This document shows, one piece after another, positions 1 to 8,152 of a stretch of 64,000 nucleotides of DNA (positions within the stretch are counted from its first letter, which is position 1; every line of letters starts with the position of its first letter). The notes under the pieces were generated by a model that was not told the origin of the DNA, made no database searches, and worked only from the letters and a program-made list of their open reading frames with translations. The DNA is from Natrinema caseinilyticum (lineage in GTDB: Archaea > Halobacteriota > Halobacteria > Halobacteriales > Natrialbaceae), in NCBI RefSeq assembly GCF_024227435.1, contig NZ_CP100446.1, positions 372,001-436,000 on the forward strand. The letters are read 5' to 3'. The position numbers and the translations under genes are program-made.

Positions 1-329
1 TGTCCGGCTTCTAGCAACCGCCGGACGATCGATCGATCCGGCTGGAGATCGAGAACGGACGGTCGGTTTATCAGCGCGTAGACGACGAGAATCGGGACGT
101 CGTGTTGCCGTTCGGTGAGCGACTCGTACCGACGTAACTCGAGTTTGTTCTCCGTGTACACGACTTCGTCGGGCGTCTGACCGACGTCGACCGACGCGGC
201 GTCCGTCAGCTGGTCGTCCGCGATAGAGGCCTTGTGGACCGCCTCGGCGGCCGTCTCGAGCACGGTCCGATAACCCGTCAGGGCCGGCTCGAGAGGCGGA
301 CGGATCGGCTTTCGTTCGTCACCCGGCAT
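1..329 (-). CDS. phaC: Poly(3-hydroxyalkanoate) synthase PhaC, N-terminal part (runs off the window)
   Basis: The reading frame starts with ATG at 329 and is open to the first base of the window, giving the first 109 residues. Visible landmarks are VGQTPDEVVYTENKLEL near residues 50-66 and NRPSVLDLQPDRSIVRRLLEAG at the cut end. Both match the start of the class III PHA synthase alpha/beta-hydrolase domain. The family polymerises hydroxyacyl-CoA into storage polyester on the granule surface and is usually about 460-480 residues long in haloarchaea. The catalytic Cys-Asp-His lie outside the window. PhaC normally works with PhaE, which is not visible here. Confidence 0.88.
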   Translation of the reverse strand, partial: MPGDERKPIRPPLEPALTGYRTVLETAAEAVHKASIADDQLTDAASVDVGQTPDEVVYTENKLELRRYESLTERQHDVPILVVYALINRPSVLDLQPDRSIVRRLLEAG

Positions 330-408
330 CGTGATCTCGTGGTTCGAGCATGGTCGTTCTCGCGTGCGATGGGACTCGGACGGACTGGTCCATCGTCCGT
401 TCGACGGC

Positions 409-1293
409 TTACTCCTCCGGCGATGGCGCTTCCGATCGCTCTTTGATCGAGATCACGGGAATCTCGGCGAGGCGGACCACCCGCTCGGTGGTGCTCCCCA
501 GGAGGTATCGGTCCCAGCCGGTTCGCCCGTGGGTTCCCATGACGAGACAGTCCACGTCACGGTCGTCGGCGTAGGCGACGATATCGCGGTGGGGCGACCC
601 GGTCAGGACCGACGCTTCGACGGTCGAGACGTCGGCTTCGTCGGCGCGGTCGACGACCCGATCGATCGCGCGCGTCCCCGCCTTCTCGAGCGCCTCGCGG
701 GCCGTTCCGACGTCGTCGGACCAGAGGATTCCGCTATCGACGACGTTGACGATGTGTAGGGCCGCCCCGGTGGTCTCCGCCAGTTCGATGGCGTGGTCGG
801 CGGCCGCCATCGCGCAGTCGCTCCCGTCGGTCGGCACCAGCACCGAGTCGAAGGCCGACTCGACGACCGTGTCCTCGTGGACGGTCACGACCGGGACGGG
901 AGATTCGCGCAGCGTTCGTTCCGCGACGCTCCCGATGACGAACCGATCGAGACCCGTTCGCCCGTAGGTTCCCATCACGATGCAATCCGCGTCGTGCTCG
1001 TCGGCGTACGCGATGAGCGACCGATGAACCGGTTGGTCCTGCTCGAGTATCGCACCCGACGCGTCGACGCCGGCGTCGGCCGCCAGTTCCGTGGCCCGCT
1101 CCGTCGCCTCTTCGCCGCGATGAGCGAATTCGTCCGCCGCCTCGTCCTCGTAGCCAGGGTGGAGATCGCCCGTCTCGAGGACGTGAACCACGTGTAAATC
1201 AGCGTCGAACAGCTTCGCAAATGTGATGGCCGCCTCGGTCGCGGCGCGTGCGACGTCGCTTCCGTCGGTGGGGTGGAGGATACGATCGTACAT
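409..1293 (-). CDS. Universal stress protein with two tandem UspA domains
   Basis: A 294-residue protein made of two UspA domains (about residues 1-143 and 148-285). Each begins with a strand followed by PTDGSD and each carries the nucleotide-binding signature: MGTYGRTGLDRFVIGS in the first and MGTHGRTGWDRYLLGS in the second, so both halves look ATP-binding. Tandem UspA proteins are cytoplasmic stress or nucleotide-sensing proteins whose targets are generally unknown. It is separated from the PHA synthase gene by about 80 bases in the same direction, so co-transcription is possible but unproven. Confidence 0.92.
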   Translation of the reverse strand: MYDRILHPTDGSDVARAATEAAITFAKLFDADLHVVHVLETGDLHPGYEDEAADEFAHRGEEATERATELAADAGVDASGAILEQDQPVHRSLIAYADEHDADCIVMGTYGRTGLDRFVIGSVAERTLRESPVPVVTVHEDTVVESAFDSVLVPTDGSDCAMAAADHAIELAETTGAALHIVNVVDSGILWSDDVGTAREALEKAGTRAIDRVVDRADEADVSTVEASVLTGSPHRDIVAYADDRDVDCLVMGTHGRTGWDRYLLGSTTERVVRLAEIPVISIKERSEAPSPEE

Positions 1294-1484
1294 CTCGCCT
1301 CACGTTCGAATAGTACCCGGAGCGGCCTTATACTAGGGGGCACGAGGATGGCGATCGAGGTGACACGAATCGTCAGCACCGGAACCGCCTGCAACGGGAC
1401 CGTCGTTCACCGCGCGGACGAGGAGGGGAGGACGGTCCGAGGACGACTCGGCCGCGACCCGGGTCGAAACCTCCCGACTCGCCC

Positions 1485-2147
1485 TCACAGGAGCTCGTCG
1501 ACCGAGTCGTGTCGCTCGATGTCCACGCCGTCGGCCGTAATTTCGGCGACCTGGACACCTTCACCGGTCCACCCGTCACGCTCCGAGGCGCCCTCGACTG
1601 CACGACCCGCGATTCGACGCGCCTCGACCATCGAGGGCGACTCGGGCGCTTCGGCATCGATGCTGCCGTAGACGCTCCCTCGCCCGCTCCCGACCGCCGC
1701 GTACTCGTCCTCGAGGACGCCCCCGTCGCGTTCGAGGGTGAAGACGTGCGGGCCCTCGTGGTCGACGCACCCGAGAACGAACGGGCCAGCCGGCGCTGAG
1801 CGGGAGCGCAGTTTCGCGGCGACGGCCCCGGTGAGGGCCGTCGCGTCCATCGGTTCGCCGCGTCTCTTCTCGTACAGGTCGACCGCGGACCGGATCGTTC
1901 GGAGGACCGATCGTGCACCACCGAGATCGTCGGTCGATCCCATCGCGGCGGTCGGGTGTATCCGGGCGATCTTCCGGACGCCCTCGCTGCACACGACGGA
2001 ATCGCGTCTCGTCCGCGTGTCCGAGACGAGTACCACGCCGTCGATCGTCCGCACGCCCACGAGCGTTCCGCCCGATCCGGTTCCATCGCCATCGGTCAGG
2101 GGGACCGGTTCGGCGGGTCGACGGGTGCTCGTTCGAAAGCGGTCCAT
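1485..2147 (-). CDS. Proteasome beta-subunit-like protein without the canonical N-terminal threonine
   Basis: This 220-residue protein aligns along its length with archaeal proteasome beta subunits: GVVLVSDTR (Asp17 region), VRKIARIHPTAAM (Lys33 retained), YEKRRGEPMD, GPHVFTLERDGG, a GSG turn, and an ERD that keeps the Asp166 position. Aligned without gaps from Asp17, the residue at catalytic Thr1 is Gly27 and the next is Thr28, inside GSGGTLVGV. If processing occurs before Thr28, the nucleophile strand would be one residue short. The protein is therefore either a pseudo-enzyme or an Ntn hydrolase with shifted processing. It is an extra paralogue-type gene, not next to other proteasome genes. 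Confidence 0.8.
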   Translation of the reverse strand: MDRFRTSTRRPAEPVPLTDGDGTGSGGTLVGVRTIDGVVLVSDTRTRRDSVVCSEGVRKIARIHPTAAMGSTDDLGGARSVLRTIRSAVDLYEKRRGEPMDATALTGAVAAKLRSRSAPAGPFVLGCVDHEGPHVFTLERDGGVLEDEYAAVGSGRGSVYGSIDAEAPESPSMVEARRIAGRAVEGASERDGWTGEGVQVAEITADGVDIERHDSVDELL

Positions 2148-2192
2148 GTGTCGATCGATACGGGTGGTACGTTCGCTCCGACGGTAAAACCG

Positions 2193-2507
2193 TCACCTCG
2201 CTCGCGACGGGATCGACGGCCTCCGAGCGAACCACGGGAGTCCGTCGACGACTCCGCAGGCCCGATCGCTCCCGCGCGTTCGAGCGGAGCGCTCGGGTCG
2301 AACCGGGGTCATCTCACGAGTCCCCGCTCTCCGTTTCCGTTGCGGAGTCCGCACCCACGCTTTGACGAGTTCGTTCACGTTGTAGAAGATGATCCCGACG
2401 GTGAGCAGCGTCGTGGCGAGAGAGACGATGAAGCCGGGTGGGCCGCCGACCGTGGCACCGACGATACCACCGGTGGTGCCGACGACCGTGAGTTCGATCC
2501 ACGTCAC
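2193..2507 (-). CDS. Small hypothetical membrane protein
   Basis: A 104-residue frame with a GTG start. Residues 1-50 form one or two hydrophobic glycine-rich segments (WIELTVVGTTGGIVGATVGG and FIVSLATTLLTVGIIFYNV) followed by NELVKAWVRTP. That shape is typical of small haloarchaeal membrane proteins. The last 45 residues are arginine-rich and look like read-through of non-coding sequence, so the natural stop may have been lost by mutation. No family was recognised and no function is proposed. Confidence 0.5.
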   Translation of the reverse strand: MTWIELTVVGTTGGIVGATVGGPPGFIVSLATTLLTVGIIFYNVNELVKAWVRTPQRKRRAGTREMTPVRPERSARTRGSDRACGVVDGLPWFARRPSIPSRAR

Positions 2508-2670
2508 CAGTATCCGAGACGCGAGTCGGGGCTCCGACGGGACGTCCGGCCTCGAGACTGGCCGATCGTCCCGACCGTCGGTGCCGACCGCCCGTCGCCG
2601 TTCGAGTGATGCTGTTGTGGATACACCGAGTGTCGACCCGGCCGCACCCTCAGGGAGTGCGACCTTCGCC

Positions 2671-3360
2671 TCACTCTAACAGGGCGTCGACGAAGGCGGT
2701 GAGATCCGCGACGACGATACTCGGTTCCGCACCGAACGCCTCCCACGGATCCCCGGCTCGATTGACCCACGCGGACTGCATTCCCGCGTTCATGGCACCG
2801 AGAACGTCGGTCCAGCCCGCGGTGACGTGACACAGTCCGTCGATCGGCGTCCCAGTTCGCGCCGCTGCGTGTCGGTAAAGTTCGACGGCCGGCTTGTACG
2901 TCCGTACCTCGTCGGCGCTGATCGTATCCTCGACGAGATCTTCGATACCGACCCGTTCGAGCAGCGACGCGAGCATCTCGGGATCGCCGTTCGAAAGGAT
3001 CCAGCAGTCGTAGCCGGCTGAAACGAGCCGCTCGAAGCTATCGCGGACGTCCTCGTACGGCTCCGGGTCGTGATACACCGAGAGAATCTCCTCGAGTTGC
3101 CGGCTCGTGACATCGACGCCGTGGACCTCGAGTGCGTACTCGAGCGCCGCGCGATTGAAATCGTAGAACGGCCGATATCCGCCGACGTCGTTACTCACTT
3201 TGGCATACTCCAGTGATCGTCGGCGCCAGAGGCGCGCGACCGACCGCGGCTCGTCAGTTACCGGTGCCAGCGCCGCGTCGAACGTCTCCGGAGTGACGTC
3301 GACGAGCGTGCTGTACGAATCGAACGTCACTGTCGTGACCCGCTCTGGCGAGAAGGACAT
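2671..3360 (-). CDS. HAD-superfamily hydrolase, haloacid dehalogenase type II
   Basis: A 229-residue HAD phosphatase/dehalogenase. The nucleophile motif is VTFDSYSTLVDV near residue 12. Motif II is LSNGD near the middle, with the conserved lysine in RTYKPAVELYRHA. A C-terminal GWTDVLGAMNAGMQSAWVNR corresponds to the acidic-loop region. Serine and tyrosine after the nucleophile aspartate resemble type II 2-haloacid dehalogenases rather than phosphatases. The substrate is unknown. The gene starts at ATG 3360 and faces an AT-rich upstream region with possible promoter elements. Confidence 0.85.
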   Translation of the reverse strand: MSFSPERVTTVTFDSYSTLVDVTPETFDAALAPVTDEPRSVARLWRRRSLEYAKVSNDVGGYRPFYDFNRAALEYALEVHGVDVTSRQLEEILSVYHDPEPYEDVRDSFERLVSAGYDCWILSNGDPEMLASLLERVGIEDLVEDTISADEVRTYKPAVELYRHAAARTGTPIDGLCHVTAGWTDVLGAMNAGMQSAWVNRAGDPWEAFGAEPSIVVADLTAFVDALLE

Positions 3361-3778
3361 ACCGTCTTCTCTCCGGGAACGAGCATATACCTACGGGCTC
3401 TCCCCCGTGACTGCGACGTCCTGCGATTCCTATAATATGAGTTATATTTGGCGCTACTATCGGGAAAACAACAGAAATCCATCGGTACCGACACGAGGGG
3501 GTGCTCGGATCGATCGTGACACTCACTCGAGAGCGGAAACATCACTTTCGAGCCACGAGGGGGATACCCGCTCAGACGGAATAGGAGACCACGACTGGAA
3601 ATACAATAATTTGCAGATACATATAATGAAGATGACTGGAACCGAACGGTCGTCCTCGAATAGACGTCGCTCCATCGGACGCCAATCCGCCCACGTGCTA
3701 CCTATCGGACGCCAATCCGCCCACGTTTCGACCCACTGGACGATCGGTATCGACCCCGCACCGGCCATCTCGACGTTC
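3361..3778. other. Gene-free region with an AT-rich stretch and a 23-bp direct repeat
   Basis: No convincing gene was seen here. AT-rich segments around 3430-3480 and 3600-3635 probably hold promoters for the leftward HAD gene. The right half contains the perfect direct repeat described separately. Confidence 0.5.
3674..3726. repeat. Perfect 23-bp direct repeat, two copies, period 30
   Basis: The unit that begins ATCGGACGCCAATCCGCC is present at 3674-3696 and again at 3704-3726, separated by seven bases. It lies between the 3' end of the HxlR-type regulator gene and the HAD gene promoter region. Two copies without spacer-like content do not make a CRISPR array. It could be an operator pair or a replication-slippage duplication. 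Confidence 0.85.
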
Positions 3779-4153
3779 CTACGCGATCGAGTTCGCTTCG
3801 TCCGATGGTGCCGTCAGGTATTCTCTGCCCCATTCGGCCATCTCCTGGATAACCGGCTCGAGTGATTCGCCCAGTTCGGTCAGCGAGTACTCGACCCGGA
3901 CCGGTTTCTCGTTGACGATCTCCCTGTCGACCAACCGCTTCTCCTCGAGGTCCTCGAGTACGTCGGAGAGAACCTTACTCGAGATCCCACCGACTTCCGT
4001 TTTGAGCGCGTTGAACCCGAGCGGGCCGTTCGCGAGCAGTCGGTGGAGGATCACGGTGTGCCACTTCTTTCCGATCAACGTGGCGGTTGACGTGATCGGA
4101 CACCAGTCTTCGCCAGCACACCACACTTCCAGTTGTTGTGACGTCTCGGTCAT
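3779..4153 (-). CDS. HxlR-family winged-helix transcriptional regulator
   Basis: A 124-residue HxlR-type regulator. WCPITSTATLIGKKWHTVILHRLL opens the winged-helix domain at about residues 16-40, followed by GPLGFNALKTEVGGISSKVLSDVLEDLEEKRLVDRE (recognition helix) and the wing VRVEYSLTELGESLEP. Cys10 and Cys18 (CAGEDWC) could sense redox or electrophile stress, as in bacterial HxlR/YodB proteins. It is transcribed divergently from a thioredoxin-reductase-like gene. The shared 217-bp intergenic region holds GTAAC/GTTAC palindromes that are the likely operators. Confidence 0.9.
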   Translation of the reverse strand: MTETSQQLEVWCAGEDWCPITSTATLIGKKWHTVILHRLLANGPLGFNALKTEVGGISSKVLSDVLEDLEEKRLVDREIVNEKPVRVEYSLTELGESLEPVIQEMAEWGREYLTAPSDEANSIA

Positions 4154-4192
4154 ACCGAAAGGGACAGGACAGCGCTACAAATAGTTACCTGT

Positions 4193-4358
4193 TGTAACCA
4201 CGTTACACATGGTTGGTAGCTTTCACATTACGAGTACCGCGTTCTCGCCGCCGGTCGGTCACGCGGTGTCGATGAGAAATACGGCACTTACCGAGCGGTA
4301 ACCCGGTAACGCTCCGATTGGCCAACGTTTATACCTAACGACGAGTAACCGCATTACA
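4193..4358. promoter_or_regulatory. Divergent promoter region with repeated GTAAC/GTTAC palindromes
   Basis: A perfect inverted repeat TGTAAC-CAC-GTTACA occupies 4193-4207, about 40 bases before the HxlR start. A near copy AGTAAC-CGC-ATTACA lies at 4344-4358, between a TATA-like GTTTATACC at 4327-4335 and the start at 4371. A third element, TTACC-GAGC-GGTAA, lies at 4288-4301. The placement suggests autoregulation and repression of the flavoprotein gene by the HxlR protein. This is inference from position and symmetry. Confidence 0.7.
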
Positions 4359-4370
4359 CAACGTTACTTT

Positions 4371-5402
4371 ATGACATCATCCCTCGATTTCGAAGACGAA
4401 TCCCGCTACGAGGTAGCCGTCGTCGGCGGCGGACCGGCCGGTCTGACGACCGCTCTTTACACGACGCGACTCGGCCACGAAACCGCGGTTTTCGATCGCG
4501 GCGGCGGTCGGGCCGCGATGATGCAAGAGACGCACAACGTCATCGGCGTCCCCGAATCCGTCTCCGGCAACGAGTTTCTCGAGACGGCCGTCGATCAGAT
4601 TCGCTCGTACGGCGCGGACTACCGCCAGGAGTTCGTGACCGCAATCGAGCGCCGCGACGGTTCGTTCGAGCTCGAAACGGTGGACGGAACGGCTCTCGCC
4701 GATCGCGTGGTGCTCGCGGCCGGCTTTTCGGACGGGCGTCCCGACCCGCCGCTACCCCGAACGGGACGGGGGCTGCACTACTGTCTCCACTGTGATGCGT
4801 ACATGTTCGTCGACGAACCGGTCTACGTGATGGGCCACGGCGAGAGCGCGGCCCACGTCGGGATGATCATGCTCAACTACACCGACGACGTGGATCTCTT
4901 GCTTCGAGGCGACGAGCCGACGTGGAGCGACGAGACGGCGACGATGCTCGACAACCATCCCGTCGACATCGTTCACGACGACGTGACCGGTGTCCGGAAC
5001 GGCGAGGACGGCTGGCTCGAGGCGCTGGAATTCGAAGACGGAACCGTTCGCGAGTACAGGGGCGGGTTCGCGATGTACGGTTCCGAGTACAACAACGGCC
5101 TGGCGGAGTCACTCGGGGCGGACCTCACGGCCGACGGCACGGTCGACGTCGACGATCACGGGCGGACCTCCGTCGACGGGCTGTTCGCGGTCGGCGATCT
5201 GGTGCCCGGCCACAACCAGGTCCCGGTCGCCATGGGTCAGGGAGCGAAAGCGGGGATCGCGATTCACAAGGACCTCCGCGAATTCCCGAAGTCCGTCGCG
5301 GAACTCGAGGCCGACGGCGCCGTGTCCGTAAGCGACGTTCCCGCGATCGCAGACGGTCTTCGAAGTCGGGCGAACGAGCACTCGTCGGCGGAAGGCGACT
5401 GA
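4371..5402 (+). CDS. Thioredoxin-reductase-like FAD/NAD(P) disulfide oxidoreductase
   Basis: A 343-residue flavoprotein of the TrxB family. The FAD Rossmann motif VVGGGPAG is at about 17-24, VVLAAGFSDGRP near 113, and the redox motif YCLHCD gives Cys138 and Cys141. FAVGDLVPGHNQVPVAMGQGAKAGIAIH is the C-terminal FAD-binding segment. The central NADPH motif normally written GxGxxA is replaced by MGHGESAAH. The CLHC active site differs from the CATC of classical thioredoxin reductase, so the partner may not be thioredoxin. The start at 4371 follows a TATA-like box by about 36 bases. The divergent HxlR regulator suggests redox-responsive control. Confidence 0.87.
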   Translation: MTSSLDFEDESRYEVAVVGGGPAGLTTALYTTRLGHETAVFDRGGGRAAMMQETHNVIGVPESVSGNEFLETAVDQIRSYGADYRQEFVTAIERRDGSFELETVDGTALADRVVLAAGFSDGRPDPPLPRTGRGLHYCLHCDAYMFVDEPVYVMGHGESAAHVGMIMLNYTDDVDLLLRGDEPTWSDETATMLDNHPVDIVHDDVTGVRNGEDGWLEALEFEDGTVREYRGGFAMYGSEYNNGLAESLGADLTADGTVDVDDHGRTSVDGLFAVGDLVPGHNQVPVAMGQGAKAGIAIHKDLREFPKSVAELEADGAVSVSDVPAIADGLRSRANEHSSAEGD

Positions 5403-5520
5403 GCGATTCGCGCCCATCTTCTCTCCCGTCCCGGTGTCGAGTTCCCTCGTCGGATGTGGGTAGCTCGCCCGGTCGGTTTATCAGTTTATTACTAATAGCG
5501 CCGAGGGAATAGCGTCGACT

Positions 5521-6221
5521 ATGGAGTCACCGGAACCGAGTCGTCGAACCCTCGTCCTCGGCGTGTCGTCACAGGCTATCGGGATCGTCGCTACCGGCTG
5601 TCTCGGCACGTCCGATGAATCGGACCCGGGGGGACGAACGGGACCGATGGCGACGGCGGGGAGTCGTCAGTTTCCGTCGACGGACTCGCGTTCGGCAGCG
5701 ACGATGCGTCGTGTGGTATCGTCTTCGTCCCGCAGATCAACATGGACCGAGCGAGTTGGACGGACCAGGCCGAGGCGCTCACGGGGAGCGACCGGTTCGG
5801 GCTCGCGATCGATCCCGACGACGATCGTCCGACGGCGATCCGCGAGGCGGTGGCGCAACTCCGAACGACCGTCGGCGTCGACCACGTCGTCCTGGTCGGA
5901 GCGAGCATCGGTGGCGAAGCGGCGGTCGTCGCTGCCGCAGAAGCCGGCGACGACGTCGACGGGCTGGTCGCGATTTCCCCCGGCGGCGGCACAGACCGCG
6001 GGTCCGAGATCCGAGCACGGTCGCTGTTCGTCGTGGCGGAGAACGACGACGAACGGTTCGTCGAAACGACCAGACGGCTCCACGAGAACGCACCCGATCC
6101 GAGCCGACTCGAGGTGCTGTCGGGTGACGAACACGGCCAGCGATTGTTCGAGACGGCTCGCGGCGACGATCTCGAGGGCTGGATCGACGACGTGATCGAA
6201 ACCGCGTGTCGCGAGGCCTAG
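5521..6221 (+). pseudogene. Alpha/beta-hydrolase-type lipoprotein split by a one-base frameshift
   Basis: The start frame (ATG 5521) encodes a twin-arginine-like signal peptide ending in the lipobox IVATGC, then SDESDPGG. The rest lies in the next frame from about 5631: TNGTDGDGGESS, then VDHVVLVGASIGGEAAV (nucleophile serine elbow), VAENDDERF (acid) and SGDEHGQRLF (histidine), ending at 6221. The frames join at a run of six G at 5629-5634; one additional G would restore a single reading frame of about 230 residues. It is either a recent inactivating deletion, a slippage-controlled gene or a base-calling error. If intact it would be a surface-anchored serine hydrolase of the dienelactone-hydrolase type. 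Confidence 0.75.
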
Positions 6222-6363
6222 TGGGCGGTGCTACCGCAGCGATCCGGAGAGGACCTTCGCAGCCACGAGCACCGGGTCCCACGTCGAATTGAACGGCGGT
6301 GCGTACGCGAGGTCGTAGGTTTCCAGATCGAAGACGGTTGCTCCCCGTTTTCGCTCGGTGCTA

Positions 6364-6627
6364 TCACTTCGTGGCGCCTACCATCTCGTCGGCCGCCACC
6401 GATTCCGGAATCGAATAGAGCGTTTTTCTCGCATCGCGGAACGAAACGCGTTCGTGGAGTATATCGGCGTCACGGAGGTTGCCGAGTGCGTACCGGACGG
6501 TCCGCTTGGCCAGGAAGGATTCGTCCGCGATCTGGCTCTGCGTCATCGTGCCGTTTTCCTCGAGTACTTTGAAGACGAGTTTCGCGCTGGGTGAGAGGTC
6601 GTAAAGGCGGTCTTTGGTATGGCTCAT
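6364..6627 (-). CDS. MarR/HTH-type winged-helix DNA-binding protein
   Basis: An 87-residue single-domain regulator. LSPSAKLVFKVLEENGTMTQSQIADESFLAKRTVRYALGNLRDADIL forms the helix-turn-helix, followed by a wing ending in TLYSIPE. I chose ATG 6627 over an in-frame ATG 48 bases upstream because AGGGGGAAT lies just ahead of it as a purine-rich ribosome-binding site. Small haloarchaeal winged-helix proteins of this kind often act locally. The target is unknown. A TATA-like TATTTAAATA near 6709-6718 lies upstream in the right orientation. Confidence 0.82.
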   Translation of the reverse strand: MSHTKDRLYDLSPSAKLVFKVLEENGTMTQSQIADESFLAKRTVRYALGNLRDADILHERVSFRDARKTLYSIPESVAADEMVGATK

Positions 6628-6900
6628 GTATTCCCCCTGGTTCGGACGGGTGGTATCCGTATACCGGTGCTGCATCGCATGGACACGACCGCCGCTTCGA
6701 CCGGCCCCTATTTAAATAATATGCGTATATATCGCGCCTGATCGAACGGTGCGTCTCGGGCTGATCGCCGCCATCACGCCCGTGCGGCCGCGAATTCGTC
6801 CCGCTCGGGCAGGTCGTCGACGAACGGCGGTCGGCCGGCGGCGTGCCCCGCGGCGGCCGTATTCGAACGGTGCCGGTGGTCGAAATCTGCGCGTGTCGGA

Positions 6901-7914
6901 TCACGCGGAGTTCTGGTCGAAATTCAACGCGTCGAAAAACCGACGAGCGATGTCGTCGAACAGCGTTTCGAGGAGGGAATCGTCGTCCGCGATACTGTCC
7001 GCAAATATGCCGAGTCGGAGCCGACCGCCGGCCATGTCTTGATGACCGCCGGCGCTTCCGACGTCGTCGAACGCTCGCTTCAGAACGTCACCGACGTTAA
7101 TTCGAGGATCGATCGACCGAGCACTTATTCGGACGGTATCGTCGACGACGCCCTCGACGAGCACCGTGTCGACGCCCTCGAGATTCAAGAGGTAGTCGGC
7201 CGCTTGCGGTAGTGCGTCGGTCTCCGTCGTTCGTCCGACGGTGGTAACGAGGCTCGACCCCTGGACCCGCCGTCGCGCGATGGCTTCGCTGATCGCGTCG
7301 ATAGTCGCTGGTGTGTACGCCGAGCCGTAGAGTTGGTCGAGCGTCTCGTTGTCGGCGTACGGGCAAACGAACGAGGCCGCGTGATACTCCCTGCGGGTCG
7401 GATGCCGAACGTAATCCAGCCGTTCGCGATGTAAGGCAAAGAGGAGCGCGGATGCCAGTCGCGACGAGGGTTCGATGTCGAGTTCGGCGAGATACTCGAT
7501 CATGATCGTCGCCGTTGCGCCGTAGTCCGGTCGGCTATCGACGAACTCCGCGAGAGACTGGTCGGTGACCTCGTGATGGTCGATGATGATCTCGATGCGC
7601 GAATCGGGTGTGCGCGGGAGCGACGGGTCGATTTCCGCGTGGTCTACGAGTGCCAACGACTGATAGTTGGTAATCGACGTATCCGTGGACGGATGGCGGA
7701 TCGATACGTCTAGCAAATTTACGAACGCTCGGTTCTGTTGGTGAGAGATCTCACCGCAGTAGAATAATTGCACGTCGTCCACGCCTGATTCGGCCCCGAT
7801 TCGCTCGAGCGCGAGCGCACTCGCGATACAGTCCGGATCCGGGTTCGGGTGGCAAACAATCGCGAGCGAGTCACACGCCTCGAATCGCTCTCGTAACTGG
7901 TTTGTTTCGTTCAT
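6901..7914 (-). CDS. DHH-family phosphoesterase (NrnA/oligoribonuclease-like)
   Basis: A 337-residue DHH-DHHA1 protein. Metal-binding motifs seen are HPNPDPDCIASALAL, LVDHAEID, IIIDHHEVTDQSL and a C-terminal GGHQDMAGGRL, which corresponds to the GGH of the DHHA1 domain. The family includes nanoRNA/cyclic dinucleotide phosphodiesterases and RecJ relatives, all Mn-dependent. This compact architecture fits the NrnA-like group. The ATG at 7914 was preferred to an in-frame GTG at 7929. The upstream region carries a 26-bp tandem repeat. Confidence 0.87.
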   Translation of the reverse strand: MNETNQLRERFEACDSLAIVCHPNPDPDCIASALALERIGAESGVDDVQLFYCGEISHQQNRAFVNLLDVSIRHPSTDTSITNYQSLALVDHAEIDPSLPRTPDSRIEIIIDHHEVTDQSLAEFVDSRPDYGATATIMIEYLAELDIEPSSRLASALLFALHRERLDYVRHPTRREYHAASFVCPYADNETLDQLYGSAYTPATIDAISEAIARRRVQGSSLVTTVGRTTETDALPQAADYLLNLEGVDTVLVEGVVDDTVRISARSIDPRINVGDVLKRAFDDVGSAGGHQDMAGGRLRLGIFADSIADDDSLLETLFDDIARRFFDALNFDQNSA

Positions 7915-7929
7915 CGGTAGCACCGCCAC

Positions 7930-7992
7930 CCGATATCCGGCCGCGGCGCCTCCATCCGATATCCGGTGCCGGCGCTTTCACCTGATATCCGG
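7930..7992. repeat. Three tandem copies of a GATATCCGG element with 26-bp spacing
   Basis: CCGATATCCGG occurs at 7930-7940 and 7956-7966, and CTGATATCCGG at 7982-7992, exactly 26 bases apart. The first two spacers are also similar (GGCGC in each). The array lies immediately upstream of the DHH gene start. It may be a regulator-binding array or a slippage-derived repeat. Confidence 0.85.
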
Positions 7993-8152
7993 TACCGACG
8001 GGACGTGCTGTCACCGCTCCGGGTCGGTCGACAGCAGTTTTCAGGGTGCGAACGAGCATATAATTACCGCCTACGGGTGCGTGATGCTGCTCTCACAGTG
8101 GACCGGTCCCGAACCCGTTCGCACTTCGTCGAAGCCGTTTTCCGCGAGCAAA

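Noticed and set aside
3674-3726. Possible CRISPR array
   Set aside because: Only two repeat copies with a seven-base gap and no cas genes.
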